Part shown: one piece after another, positions 46,864 through 59,046 of the stretch
Numbering within the stretch: position 1 is the first letter of the stretch
How the letters are laid out: the number at the start of each line of letters is the position of its first letter
DNA from: Nannobrachium achirus
Taxonomy: Eukaryota > Chordata > Actinopteri > Myctophiformes > Myctophidae
Direction: 5' to 3'
Length of the DNA: 64,000 bases
Assembly: GCA_963921795.1 (NCBI GenBank)
Contig: OY997647.1
Location: 49,572,213 to 49,636,212, forward strand
Notes under the pieces: model-generated
Told to the model about the DNA's origin: nothing
Database searches by the model: none
The model's input: the letters and a program-made list of their open reading frames with translations, nothing else
Translations under genes and position numbers: made by a program

Positions 46864-49800
46864 ATGCAAGGCCACAAAAAAAAAAAAAAAAAAACTTTGT
46901 TAACTCATTTTGTGCTCCTGAAATTAACGGATTAAAATGTCCAGCGTGCCGCTCGCAGCCTTCATCCGCGACCGTTATTTTGAAGGCCAGAAGGCCATTG
47001 CGTAAACACTTCCGGTTTGACGTCATACAACGGAAGCGGTCATCACACCATGTGCTTGCTAAAATGGCCGGGGTCATGCTCAAGCTCCCTCAGCCCTATG
47101 TTCCCTCAGCCCTGTGTTCCCTCAGCCCTGTGTTCCCTCAGCCCTATGTTCCCTCAATCCCTAACAATTTATTAGACCCTATGTTCCCTCAACCCCATAT
47201 TTCCCCCAGCCCTATGTTCCCTCAATTCCAAAGTAGACCCTATGTTCCCTCAGCCCTATGTTCCCTCAGCCCCAAAATAGACCCTATGTTCCCTCAGCCC
47301 AAAATAGACGGTGCCATGGCATTGGTCCGACGTCTCATTGTTCCGACGTCCCATTTTTGCACTTTTTGGCGGCGGCGGCAGGGGGGTCCTGGTTGTGGTT
47401 TGGCAGCCAAGGAGTGTGTGTACAAAGTTTGGCATGGATAGGGACAACGATGGCGGAGATATGAGTAGGGCAAAAGTGTGACGTGATGTGTGACGGACAG
47501 ACTGACTGACTGACTGACTGGCGGACTAACAGACAGCGGGTGGAGGTTTTGATAGTAACTGCGACCTGATGGTCGCTATTAGCCTACTTTTTGTGTTAAA
47601 TACAAAGTTATTTTAATCAGTTCTAACCAAAACGGATAATCCCTTGCAACATGATGTACACGTGTAAGTACCCCCAGAACATGTGCTTTCAACAGTGCAC
47701 GTATAATTTGATGGTTACCATCAACATAGGTGTAAAGAAAAATGTGGGCTGAGGGAACATAGGGCCTATTAGGGGACTGCCCATAAGTCTGACATCTCAT
47801 TAGTCCTGCAGGGTTAGGTTAAGGCATAGTTTTACTGAGGTTAGGGTTATCATTCACCAGGTTAACATTCACCAGGTTAGCATTCACCAGTGTTGTCAGG
47901 TTAGCATTCACCAGGTTAGTATTCACCAGTGTCGTCAGGTTAGCATTCTCCAGGTTAGATTCACCAGCATCGGCAGGTCAGCATTCACCAGGTTAGCATT
48001 CACCAGCATTCAAAAGGTTAGCATTCACCAGTGTCGGCAGGTCAGCATTCACCGGGTTAGCATTCACCAGTGTCGGCAGGTCAGCATTCACCAGGTTAGT
48101 ATTCACCAGGTTAGCATTCGACAGTGTCGGCAGGTTAGCATTCACCAGCATCGGACGAATGGGGCATCAGAACAATGAGACGTCGGACCAATGCCATGGG
48201 GGACTGCCCATAAGTCCCGGCTGAGGGGACATAGGGTCTATTTTTGGTCTGAGGGAACATAGGGCTGAGGGAACATAGGGTCCTATTTTGGAATGAGGGA
48301 ACATAGGGCTGAGGGAACATAGGGTCCTATTTTGGAATGAGGGAACATAGGGCTGAGGGAACATGGGGCTGAGGGAACATGGGGCTGAGGGAACATGGGG
48401 CTGAGGGAGCTTGAGCATGGACCCGATTCTCGCTACAATCTACTGCCATCCTCCCCTTTAAAAGTGTTGTTTGGAGATAATGGACATTAAAGATGAGATT
48501 CCCCGTCTGCCTCCATGTTATGGGATTACTATTTTGTGCACGTGTCGTGGATCCGTGATGATGATGAATCGGCGAGGGGGCGATCGTGCCAGGACCTTCC
48601 GCGCAGCTACAGGGTAGGAGAACCGGCGTTACAGTAATATATTACTTTTCACGAGTATACTCGGGATCGGCACTCTAAATACTCGAGTATTTTTCACGAG
48701 TATTCTCGGGATTGGCTACAAATGAGTTAACAAGCACATACAAGTGAGTCCTGTTTCTTGTGTTTCCTTACCTGCTCTGTGAAAGGGGTCATTTGTGTTG
48801 AAGACTGTGGTGAAGAAGCCGAAGGGGAATGCACCGATGCCAAAAGACATGTGAAAGCCGGTGTCACCAAAACCCTGGAAGGGCTGTTGAATGAAAAACA
48901 CAAATGGACACATTATATACTCTCATACAGCAGATAACTGTTTCGCTGACTCAGTTACTGCAATTATCAATAGATAGAAGAGACTGACCCCGCCTCTACT
49001 CTCTGGCTCTGTTCTCTGTCCCTGAGGCCGAGGTGGAGTTTTCAACCTAGAGACAAAGAGGAAAGGCAGTCACCTATTATAGTATCACTGTTGCACCGAT
49101 TTTACACAAACGTGATTTTTCTCTTTCTTCCACAGACAAAGTATATAAAATATGTGCAAACAAATACCTGTTATACAGTATGTGAATCTGCAAAGACAAC
49201 AAATGTGATCACACAGTCTCTTTCACTCAAGACAAGAATCCTCAGCATTCATTTATCCATTTGTAACCCAGAGTGTGTACGCATGGTTCCATGTAAGGGC
49301 CCATTTGGTTCCATGTACAGTACACTGACTGTCAGCTGAATTAACACTGAGGATTGTACTGTGCTGTGCGGAATACCTGGGGTCCTCTTGACTGGAGCTC
49401 CCTCTGCCATAGAGTGGGATGACTTTCTCTCTGCTGATGCCTGCTTTACACACTGGACACTGCTGTCTGCTAGGCCGTGTCTCCAGCCACTGAATGGGAC
49501 AGACAGACAATCAAGCTATTAACCACTTATCGATTTATTATTCTTAATTGGTTAAAGCTATACTGTGTAAGTTGCTCAACTTGTGGTCAGTAGCTCTATA
49601 GCAAACCTCGGTCGCGTCCGCGTCTTTCGGCCGTTTTTCGGTTCTCACACCCCCGCGTCTGCCTCCACCTCGCCGAGATCTATCTTTTGAGGGGTCCCTG
49701 GTTCCTGTGCGTTCAGCCATTCCGGAGATACACTCCTTCACCCATTCTTCACCGTGCACCCGAGTATAGAGACACACGGGAGACTACAAATATGGCCGCC

Positions 49801-52800
49801 CTAGCGACCCCACTCCAAGATGCGCTGTGATTGGCCGGCAGTGTATAACCCTCGCTGTGATTGGCCGGTAGTATGATGACGTCATTTTGCCGCGAAATTC
49901 TCCCCCCCTCAAGGCTCATAGAAAACATATAAAGAGAAGGCTTTTGAAGCTGAAAATAACGGAGTGGGGGTTCTAAAACTTTAGCGATTTAACAGTTAGG
50001 ACCATTTTAAGATTTGTTTTATAAAAAAAGTTACATGGTATAACTTTAAATGGATTAACTGCTGCACTCCTACTTCCAACTGTTGCTTCCACTGATTGGA
50101 TGACGCTTGTGCAGCGTCGATAGCCAATCGTCAATCAACTCCCCACAACCTCTTAATCATTTACCTTTGATCTCAGGAGACATTTATCAGTGAAGTCAGA
50201 TGTAAATATATTCTCCTTTTTGTTTTACAGTCACCCATCCCGTTTTTAAGGACTGTGTCCTTTTCTTTGGCATTTTTGATTAGTCCGCTGCTCTTTGTTT
50301 TTGTTCCACGTTTATTTGTTGTTTTGGCCATGACTCAATCAGAGGCCTGTACTACAAAGCAAGATTGGGAGTTAGTGAGATAAGGTTTCATCCTGGGTTT
50401 ATTATGCTTTTATTTTTATTTACTTATGCTGCAAATATGTTTAGTTAACAATTGTGTATAAAAGCACTCAATTCTCTTGGAAAATGCCATCAACATTCGC
50501 ACAGCGTCCTGCTCGGTGTATATCGTGAGAGGTTCTCTTTGGGCAAGAGTGGGGCGGCAGTGGCTCAGGGTTAGAGAAACCATTATTAGAACACAGAGGG
50601 TTCCCAAAGAGTTCCCAGTTCGATCCCGGGCTCCCCCAGAGTTATAGTGGGAGAAATATGTGAAAAAGGTGTTCACTTCCGGCAGAAAGCGTGAAAATTT
50701 GCACCTAGGGGTATTTTTGTGCGCTGAATTCAAAAATTGACGGTCCCAAGCACTTTTCTCAAATTCACTTTTCTCTCATTCACTTACCATAGGGTTAGGG
50801 TTAGGAAAAAAAGACCCCCGAAAAATCTTCTTTAAGTAGCATGTGAGGGGTCTATCTAGGGGGTTTTCATGATTCTGAATCCATTCCAAGCATTTGTTTT
50901 GCACAAAAAACATTCCTTGGGGAAGAAATGGACCCCACAAACTATGGTTTAGTGATGAACATCACTTTTCAAAGTTTTGTTGTGTCCATTTCTCGGAAAG
51001 GAATGTTTTTCGTGCAAAACAAATGCTTGCAATGGATTCAGAATCCCGAAAAACACCTAGTTTGACCCCTCACATGCTACTTGAAGAAGATTTTTTGGGG
51101 GGTCTTTTTTCCCTAGTATGGTAAGTGAATGAGAGCCACCAGATCCCATGGGAAAAGTGCTTGGGACCATCAATTTTTGAATTCAGCACGCAAAAATACC
51201 CCTAGGTGCAAATTTTCACGCTTTCTGCCGGAAGTGAACACATTTGCCTTTTTTTGTTACATATTTCTCCCACTATTAGTGTCAAAGAGTCCTTGAGCAA
51301 GACTCTGAACCCCTATAGTTGCTCCCGATGAGCAGGTTGGTGCCTTGCATGGTTTCCTCTGCCATCGGTGTATGAATGTGTGTGTGAATGGGTGAATGTA
51401 AAGTGCCTTGGATAAAAGGCGCTATATAAATGCACCATTTACCATTAGTGTAGAGCACCAAACACTTTGGCTTTCCTGGGGGAGGGAGTTAACTGTGTCA
51501 GCTGCTTGAGTCGTGGGCTGCTTTCAAGCAATAGCAAAGCCATTTTATTGTGCTTTTGCATACCCATATCATCAAGTTTAATTTATAAATGCTGCGTCAT
51601 CATGTTTTCCATAAAATGAATGTGTCATTTAGATTTTATGTTCAGCTGAAACCCAGGCATTGTAAAAATCGAAGCAGTAAAGCAGTAACCTGACTTTCGT
51701 CAGATGGTGGCAGTAGTGCGCCGCTCTACTTTACCATCTGAGCTCTCTCGGTGGGAGTTGATAACGCTCGTAAAGCCCCGGGCCGGACCAATCAGCGGCA
51801 GCTACGGGCGGGCTCTGAGCGGCTCTGAGCCAATAGAGTCTGATTGCAGACCACGTGGATGCAGACAGGCCAATATGAGTGGTTGGAGTTGGCACTCCCA
51901 CACTGTGATAGAGAGACTGCCACATCCAATCACCAGCTAAAGAAATTCAAAAAATGGCCCGCCCCTTACATCGAGTCTGCCCGAGAGAGCCCAGATGTAA
52001 GGCAGAGCGTTACGCACTGCTGCAACTATCTGGCGCAGTCAGGTTAGTAAAGCAGGCTTAGTTTGAGTTTCATATCTTAAAAGCACAAGGCTTTTTAGTG
52101 CTTCAGTACGTTTCTCTTGACATGGCATAAGTTTACAAAAACACACCGAAATGGCTGTGATATTGCTTGCAATCAACAGCTGAAGATGCTGAAACAGATC
52201 AAGTTACACATTCACACAGTTGATTTGTTTGCTATTATAGTTTTGTTGAAATATGCCGCTCTGCTGTAAAAATTGCTTGTTTGCAATTGGTCATATGCTG
52301 CAACACACATGCCTATTGGCTAAATTGTGCCCTATCCACAACTTTCCAACATTCCATCGTGCATTGCACAGAAGTTGCAGAGCTTCCGGCGTCGCAGCCG
52401 AGTGTGATCTACAAGCTCACAACGGTTGCATCTGCGACGCGACGTGAGCTTGTATGTCTGCTGTTAACCGGAAGTGTGGTGCAAAACATTCTCCAGTAAA
52501 TTCCCGCGGAAAGAGGTGGATATGTTCTATCACAGCCTCCAGTGAGACCAATGCACATGGCTAATATTTACCAATGCTGCAGAGCAAGAAAGAACATTGT
52601 GTGTCTCACCTGATGAAGACATGGCCAGCTGTGAGAGTGGTGAGGTGGGGTAGAGAGAGGGGGAGGGGGGAAAGGGAGATGAGAGATAATAGATTAATAA
52701 GACCAATCACATTAGCTCAACATAGTAATGACATTCCAGTTTGGAATCGATTTGTCTATAATGTAGATGTAGATGAATAATAATGTAGATTACTCTCCCG

Positions 52801-55800
52801 AGACCACCTAACCAAATATGATATGAACAAGGTGAGTGATTTATCTCATTCTAGCTCCCTGTCGTTACAGCTAATTAGCACCATCTGTCATCTCTCGTTA
52901 GCACAGTATCACCTTCGCTTCGCTCATGCTTGTGGCCAGACAGCTCACTGCATTCTGGGAGCGCAGGGCGGTGCAGAGCAACCACATTGGTCAGTGGCTT
53001 CAAAGACCATGGCAACAGAGACGACGGTAACGTGGAGAACAAGGTTTCTATTCCTATTTTAACCACTTAATACCTATATGATTACTTTAAAGCGGTCCCC
53101 CAGGTCTCTATAACACCAGTGGTTCTCAACCTTTTCAGGCTGCGACCCCCAAAATAATCATATTTTAACTGGGGACCCCCCACCCTACGAACACCAAGAG
53201 TTGAGGCATTACATTTTGCTCACAATGCCTCGCATAGACGCATAGCAAGGCGTTGTGAGCATGTAGATCGGCTATTTTCACAATTTCTGCCTCTAATATC
53301 TGACAATTTGGCCAATGTTTCATTTGTCATTTTAGAGAAATTAAAAAATCCTTAAATTGTCACTTGAAATGTGCAGATACCCTCTCTATACCCTTAAAAC
53401 TTTGTTGGTTTGTTTACTGTTTAGTGAGAAAACAATGTTTCACATTAAGGTTAACCCCCCAAAATAATTTGAGACTTGAGAACCACTGCTTGACACCACA
53501 TCCATTCACTGAAAATAAGCTCACGTATTGCGCTATGACACATTGTGAACTTCTAGATCTGCTATTTTCAGTGAATGTCCAATATGCAGGGTTTATTCAA
53601 CTGGTGGTCTGTGGACCACGGGTGGCCCATGAAGGTAGTGCATGATGTGGTCCCTGACTATGCATTTAGTAATGTGGGAAAGTGAAGACCAGTTGAGAAA
53701 CAATAAATGACCTGGTGAGCGATGATGACACGTCAATGTTGTCAGTTACTGGGAAGTCAGATGCCAAGAAATTCCACAGAAAAAGGAGTTTGAATCTCAA
53801 GAAGGTAAAGTGTACCGGATTGACTGGTTGAGTCATTATTAGGAAATGTGCCCATATAATTGCATGTGTCTACTCATAAGTTACAATCAGTTATTATTAA
53901 CATGAGTGTAATATAGAGGTTTAAGAGAGCTGACTTAGGGTAACCATGGGATAGGAATAGATCAGTGGTTATCAACCCTTTTTGAGCTCTGGAGTCTGGA
54001 CCGATAGCATATTTCAGTTAAATAATGACTGTTAAGGGCATGATTTAAAAATGTGAATCAATCCCTTAACAATATTACATTTCAAGCATTCCCCACCCCA
54101 ACACCACGCCTGTATCTCCTCCCAAGAGTCCCCACACAACACAACAGTTTGATGTCAGGTTGGAGGTCCCCGGTTCTGGCGGTTCATAATCAGTTGAAAT
54201 CCCACTGCAATAAAGGGTTGCTAAGATTCAAGTGGTTTAATGCAAATGCAATTCCACACGCAAGGTTAGGCCTTTTGCTCATTAACTGGCAGAAACAATT
54301 TTTATCCAGCAGCCAGTCTACCACAGAGGCTGACGGATCCCAAAATGTACCTACCACTTCTTCCAGGTCTTTACAAGCCAAATATCTTGTTTAACAGAAC
54401 AGTACTTCTGAATAATTTCTGTTTACCTAACACAAGTGGTTGGGTTGACAATCTCACCACACACAGTTAATATTTAACATCATGTGTCTGGTGGCTAGAC
54501 CCTGGAAGAAAATTCGACTTGGGTTAGGGTTATGTATTAAAGGTGAAATGGTGAAATCTATTCTATTTTCATTTATACTTTACTAAACTTGCTAACCTAG
54601 AACCTAACTCCTAGAAGCCAAGTGATGGTAAATAAAAAACGATTTTCGATCGAAATGAGCAAAGATTCTATCAAGTTGACCCTGCCTGATCGAACTTGAG
54701 TTGCTTGAGAACCTGCAAAACTACCCTGATTACAAGTGTGATTTAATCAAATTAACTCTAGTGTCCATATTTTGGGGCTAACATTCGCCGAATATAGCAA
54801 ATCCGCAAGTTCACAACGAGTTCCAGAAAATAGCCGATCTACAAGCTCACCAACGTCTTGCATAGAGACGCGTTGTGAGTTTGTAGATGGGTTATTTTCA
54901 GCAAAGACGTGGTGTAGTGAGGGAAAAAGAGCAGATCCACTGACCCCGGTCAAATAAGTATTTGTTTCAGTATAGTGGAAGAAATATACAATTTACCTTC
55001 CGGGCTAAATACATGTAAAAACTGAAGAATGCTGAAAGGTAGAGCTCTTAAACTTGATAACAGAATGTACAGTACTGCTGTTACTAGTACTTTAATTTTG
55101 TCGGAACAAGACCCACATGATCCAACATCATAGATCACATGAAAACAGTGGTATAGTATATTATCAATTCGGCTTACAGTAAAATGTTTGGCTTCATTGT
55201 GCTCATAGGTCACAGTGTCAGAAATAGCTCATGTGCCCTTGACATAAAACCTCCAGAGAGAACTGCACATATTTTGGAACGAAGCGGGCTTGGAAATGTT
55301 CAACTCATAACTGATTCCCATCACTGGTGACTAAGTACAGTAGGCCATCATACAACTACACTGTAAAGATGGAAACCATCTAACCTAAACCAACACATAC
55401 TGTAGGTAATGTTTTCAGTCTAAGCCAAACTTGTTTGGGTGAGTATGCCTCACGCCGTATCATGGCCTAATACCAACTATCAAATCTACTGCTGAGAATT
55501 GCATTCCTTTGGGTGAAAACAGCTTTTAACAAAGGGGGGGCTGAGCTGGCATATCAAACCATTCAACTCTGATTTAACATGTGGCCACATGTATCGCCTA
55601 TTATTCACCTAGTCGCTGTTAAATGAGGAACTCCCATTTCAATTACTATGGCTCAAATATCATCCGGGCGAGATTTCACAGACCCAATTATGTAACCTTA
55701 ATATCATTCTTGTTAATACGATGCACAATCCTTGATTCAGACAACAACAAATTAACATGATAAATGATGTTATAGTATCAGTCTATGTTTTGACAAGAAC

Positions 55801-58780
55801 AGAAAATGGGAAAATAGGAGACAGTACATTATGTACGTCTTATTTTATGGTGCCGTTTTTTGGAAGCTTTGCCAAAGTGAGACATCATGGCTGAAATATC
55901 CAAACATCAATCTTATATCATTATGGTGCTGTGCTACCCTCAGTTATTTAGTTGAATAGTCCACTATCCATCAAATCAGGCACAAACTTGAACCAACCAA
56001 GTGTGCTGCTACTGTAAAATACAATGGGAAAGCAAAACAAGTGTTCTTAGAAAACACTCACAGATAAAAAGCTGATTATCAGACAAGGAACAAGGATGCA
56101 ACCAGATGACACCAATTGATAATCTGGTTCATGTGGCAACTGGCAATCTATTTTTCCTGCCATGCCGGAATTAAATAGACGCAATTCTCACTTCCCCTAC
56201 CCACCCCGAGTATGACATACAGTAAGAGCAAAACGGCCACCATGTCTGTGTATATATATGGTCAATAACCTGTGTATATAATACCATATTATGGTCAATA
56301 GCCTGGTCATGGAGGGATACTATAAGCTTAATCCAATATTATTGGCCTAACAAAACAACCCACCGTTCCCATGTCTACTGGCCAATGTGGCCATTTGTTT
56401 ACTGGATGTTTAACCTGGCCATGAGAATTTTGGCTCAAATAGAATAATGTAAATTATTTTAACCACTAGTGTATTAGAACAGGGCCATAAGCTGAGTTAT
56501 GTGCCAAGTTATGTTTTGGATTATTTGTATTTCAAATTGATTCCAAATGGTTGTAGGCTATGTCTAACTTGACCCTCCACACAAAGTAATCTGCGGTGCC
56601 CCTCCTATATTAAAATGTCTCATTTGATGTTTGTAGAGTATACACAGCAGTCCAGGCCAAGTGCAGCACAGTCAGAAACAGTCTTCTTAGGAACACTATC
56701 CCAGCTGTGCAGTTCAACCAAGCATTTCCACTCACATAACCTACTTTAGCAAGGGTCCAGAGAAAATCACACTTGACCACAAAGTCATTGTTTGCAATAG
56801 TGATTGTTTACTACTTGGGTGTGAGAATTCTATGCTATGGATCTCACTGTAATGCCTATAGGTTTAACCCCAATCCTACACTCATGGCCCTAATCTCACG
56901 TTAGCCGGCTAGTAGTAGCGCTGAGTAAACACACAAAATTGCATGAATGAAACACTGCTGACAGCAGGCCCTCGTGATTGTTTACATCTACACAGCCTCT
57001 GTGAAAATACTTTTAAGGTCAAGCTTTGATAAAAACAAACCAACCAAAATTCATTAGACTCATCATGGTTAATTGCAGACACATTTAGGTCGTAGTGGGC
57101 ACTGCAGTTAGTAGTGGTTGAATGAGCATTTTCAGGCTGGACTCACTAGAGCACAGAGATGGCTTGATTTGCAAGGGGCTGCACCTATACCTGAAGGGAA
57201 AATATCTACTGTATATTAATGTATCACAGAACAGAAAGTCACCAGGACCAGGTGTGTATGATTCTTCATGTTTGCTGTTGGTGACCGTTCTGATCTACCG
57301 GTATATGAAAACGCTAAGGCCAAAATTGTGCCCATTCGTTACAAACTAAGACTAGAAATGAACCAAGACTAGAAATGATCTTCAAATGCTGTAATCAGCC
57401 GACATAATTGTGCACCTCAGGCAATCAAACCCAGTTGGCCATCTTGTCTAACACAAGCCTATGCACAGCCTATGGGTCATGGGACCTTTCAAATTAAAAA
57501 ATCCATTTGCAACTATGAGCACGTGCAAAAGGGACCAAATTGGTTCCATTTGTGTACACTCTCAGAGAGTTCATAAGTTAATACAATGAGAAGCATGTAT
57601 ACTCATGATGATTTGGTAAGTAAAAACAATATCCCAGTGGTTCTCAACCAGTGGTCCGGGACCACCAGGGATCCTTGAGGGGGTTCCAGGTGGTACCCAC
57701 TACCCAGCTAAATGGAGAGTTGGTAACCAAATGGACCCTTATAGATCTTTAACTCTTGAGAGCATAAAACAAAAGCAGTGGTTTCATTTTACGCTCTCAA
57801 GAAGAGTTAGATTATTGTCAAACACCTGTATTACTCAATTTACAAGAAGTCTACACAATTAGAGAATGTAGAAGAATTATTATCATGACCAACTTTTGCA
57901 TGTTAGTCCTATGGCAACACATCAATACAGCATGTAATTGTGGACATAATCCTATCAAACGACAACAAAACATTTTAAGTTTTGGGTCTGAGGCTAAATC
58001 TCATCATCAAATGGTGGTCCATGGCTCAAATGCTGAATAAATAATGGACCCTGACATAAATGAAAAAGGTTGAAAGCCACCATGTAAAGTAACATTTACT
58101 TAAGTAGGCCTACTTACTTGAGGTAATTGTACTTTACTTGAGTATTTCAAATTTCCAATACTTTTATCAGTACTCCACTTAGTCCACTACATCTCTGATC
58201 CAAACTACATTTATTTGAAAACTTTAGTTACAGCTATTAGTTACTTTGTAGATTTTAATTATTACAAAACATAACACCCACTTCAGCCCTATACATTTAA
58301 CATTTTGGCCATTTGAAAATAGCCAATCTACACACTTGAAATGGGATATTCTGCATAATGAGTACTTTCTACTTTTGGTACGTTAATGACATTTTCATAA
58401 CAATACTTTTGTACTTTCATTCAAGTAAATATTGAATTCCAGACTTTTACTTTTGTAACAAGAGTATTTCTACATAATTGCAGTATTGATACTTTTACTT
58501 AAAGTAAAACATTTGAGTACTTTTCCCACCACAGAAAACCACTGCTATAATAACATGATCCTAATATCCCGTTCTCTCCGTACCAGAACAAGTGGCCGCA
58601 CAGGCTGATGACAGCGTCCGTGGCTGTGTCCAAACAAATGTTGCATTCAAACGTGGCCCGGTCGCGTTCCCGTTGTTCGCCCTCTCCCCCGCCGCCTCCC
58701 GGACCACCGTCTCGGCCGGTGTTGCTCTCCCGGCTGGCCGCTCCACCGTCACTCGAGGCCCGGGGATCCGCGGCCGCCAT
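46620..58780 (-). CDS. rnf5: RING finger E3 ubiquitin ligase RNF5
   Basis: Membrane-anchored RING-HC E3 ligase acting in ER-associated degradation. Coding exons in transcript order (plus coordinates): 58584-58780, 52610-52628, 49377-49489, 48989-49046, 48772-48883, 46620-46738. They total 618 nt, 205 residues plus TGA; the human protein is 180 residues and the excess is in the Ser/Gly/Arg-rich N-terminus. [21 protein letters not shown] in exon 1, CWPCLHQ from the micro-exon, and [17 protein letters not shown] in exon 3 together give the eight C3HC4 zinc ligands. [21 protein letters not shown] follows in exon 5, and the last exon ends in the hydrophobic anchor [16 protein letters not shown]. 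The start is the first ATG, in a good context (ATTATGG), and matches the MAAA N-terminus of the family. Every splice site is GT-AG. The gene converges on slc44a4. Confidence 0.95.
46828..46894 (+). repeat. (GT)17 and poly-A19
   Basis: Two simple repeats 14 bp apart in the last intron of rnf5. Confidence 0.9.
47350..47583 (-). mobile_element. Helentron-like 5' fragment inside the foldback
   Basis: The reverse complement starts gcgaccatcaggtcgcagtt and continues aacctccacccgctgtctgt, (cagt)n, acttttgccctactcatatc, matching 7774-7950. Only the 5' 240 bp are present. Confidence 0.65.
47830..48150 (+). repeat. Minisatellite, unit gttagcattcaccag(tgtcggcag)
   Basis: About ten imperfect 15-24-bp units in the centre of the foldback element. 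Confidence 0.85.
49556..50045. mobile_element. MITE with TTAA flanks in rnf5 intron 2
   Basis: AGCTATACTGTGTAAGTT at the left and AAAGTTACATGGTATAACT at the right are imperfect inverted repeats, flanked by TTAA (49552-49555, 50046-50049). GC-rich interior with a duplicated gcgctgtgattggccgg block near 49821 and 49852. Confidence 0.7.
50551..51455 (+). mobile_element. tRNA-derived SINE split by a MITE
   Basis: The head (50551-50644) has gcagtggctcaggg as A box and gttcgatcccgg as B box. The body and tail resume at 51276 (gtgtcaaagagtccttgagc, then tgtgtgtgaatgggtgaatg, ending gcgctatataaatgcacc). This is the common teleost SINE layout. The middle is occupied by the element at 50645-51275. Confidence 0.8.
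50645..51275. mobile_element. Foldback MITE with TTA duplication, Harbinger-like
   Basis: Perfect 17-bp ends TAGTGGGAGAAATATGT and their complement, flanked by TTA at 50642-50644 and 51276-51278. The whole element folds on itself in two arms of about 290-305 bp (for example cttccggcagaaagcgtgaa with its complement near 51220-51237). Removing it rejoins the SINE exactly. A TTA duplication fits PIF/Harbinger. Confidence 0.85.
52383..52474. repeat. Short palindromic element, GATCTACAAGCTCACAACG family
   Basis: CTTCCGG..GTGTGATCTACAAGCTCAC faces GTGAGCTTGTATGTC..CCGGAAG, with a gcatctgcgacgcgacg loop. It lies 136 bp downstream (in the rnf5 direction) of the rnf5 micro-exon. Confidence 0.65.
52610..52628 (-). 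CDS. rnf5: 19-nt coding micro-exon of rnf5
   Basis: On the minus strand CTGGCCATGTCTTCATCAG is flanked by cag before and gtgaga after. It completes the Cys codon split at the end of exon 1 and encodes WPCLHQ, restoring the RING zinc-binding Cys between exons 1 and 3. The phase is exact (2 nt carried in, none carried out). Without it the RING lacks one zinc ligand and the frame shifts, so it must be constitutive for a working protein. Confidence 0.92.
53117..53488 (-). mobile_element. hAT MITE, same family as 39894
   Basis: CAGTGGTTCTCAACCTTTTC at the left and TTGAGAACCACTG at the right, in reverse orientation relative to 39894-40269. The 8-bp flanks (TATAACAC / CTTGACAC) are degenerate. It contains a long half of the GAAAATAGC palindrome at 53218-53280. 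Confidence 0.8.
53504..53576. repeat. Short palindromic element with extended ends
   Basis: ATTCACTGAAAATA faces TATTTTCAGTGAAT. The left arm has lost about 10 bp relative to the right arm (gatctgc segment). It lies 16 bp from the hAT element. Confidence 0.7.
54826..54899. repeat. Best copy of the short palindromic family
   Basis: GAAAATAGCCGATCTACAAG plus CTCACCAACG faces CGTTGTGAGTTTGTAGATGG plus GTTATTTTC around tcttgcatagagacg. A lone, diverged left arm lies just before it at 54787-54819. Confidence 0.8.
57635..58084 (+). mobile_element. hAT-like MITE, diverged
   Basis: Starts cagtggttctcaaccagtgg and ends aaaaaggttgaaagccacca. The inverted ends are imperfect and no duplication is clear. 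Confidence 0.5.
58085..58533 (+). repeat. ACTTTTACTT-rich dispersed repeat
   Basis: Homologous to 15078-15578. It has a separate insertion at about 58285-58345 containing one arm of the GAAAATAGC palindrome (tgaaaatagccaatctacac). It ends 50 bp from rnf5 exon 1. Confidence 0.7.
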
Positions 58781-59010
58781 AATAGCTGCGTTGTCGTCGA
58801 TTGGGGGAAGAAACGCGGCCCACCTAGACCTGAGCTCCACGAAACCCACTCGCCCTGCAGACGTCTGTCTCTACTGTCACTGTCACCCGACTGTCTGTCA
58901 CTCTGTCGTCGTACCTGTGAGCACTTCCGTTTCCGCCGAAAACAACGAACGAACGCGACCTTTCGTTTGCCAACGGGTCTGAGCTGCGTGTATCTATTCT
59001 GCATCTAGCT
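58781..59010 (-). promoter_or_regulatory. Putative rnf5 promoter and 5' UTR, CpG-rich
   Basis: GC- and CpG-rich sequence beginning in exon 1 and running upstream, unlike the AT-rich surroundings. On the minus strand it contains ACGGAAGTG, an ETS-type site, near 58920-58930. There is no TATA box. This looks like a CpG-island housekeeping promoter; the start site is not resolved. Confidence 0.4.
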
Positions 59011-59046
59011 TAAGGCAAGACCAATATTCAGAGTGAACATTTTTAA

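Larger units (their letters stand above)
47070..48425. mobile_element. Large foldback element with minisatellite arms
   Basis: The left end (ggtcatgctcaagctccctc, about 47076) and right end (gagggagcttgagcatggac, about 48403) are inverted copies. Both arms consist of tandem ccctatgttccctcag units, forward at 47088-47300 and inverted at 48220-48405. Inner parts also pair (ggcattggtccgacgtctca near 47318 with its complement near 48170). The centre holds a Helentron-like fragment and a gttagcattcaccag minisatellite. It is in rnf5 intron 5 and has no coding capacity. Confidence 0.8.
52629..58583 (-). other. rnf5 intron 1
   Basis: Six-kilobase intron between exon 1 and the micro-exon. It holds hAT MITEs, three palindromic elements, and the ACTTTTACTT repeat next to exon 1. 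About 54960-57630 shows no recognisable feature. Confidence 0.7.

Noticed and set aside
47830..48150. CRISPR array
   Set aside because: The gttagcattcaccag units are a degenerate minisatellite without unique spacers, inside a foldback element.
50551..50640. Functional tRNA gene
   Set aside because: It has A- and B-box-like motifs but no cloverleaf with proper stems, and it continues into a SINE body.
51704..52050. Possible extra exon or gene with moderately GC-rich frames
   Set aside because: No conserved residues, no convincing splice sites in phase with rnf5, and overlapping frames on both strands.
58781..58849. N-terminal extension of rnf5 to 58849
   Set aside because: The codon at 58847-58849 is GTG, not ATG. 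The first ATG is 58778-58780 and matches the family start.
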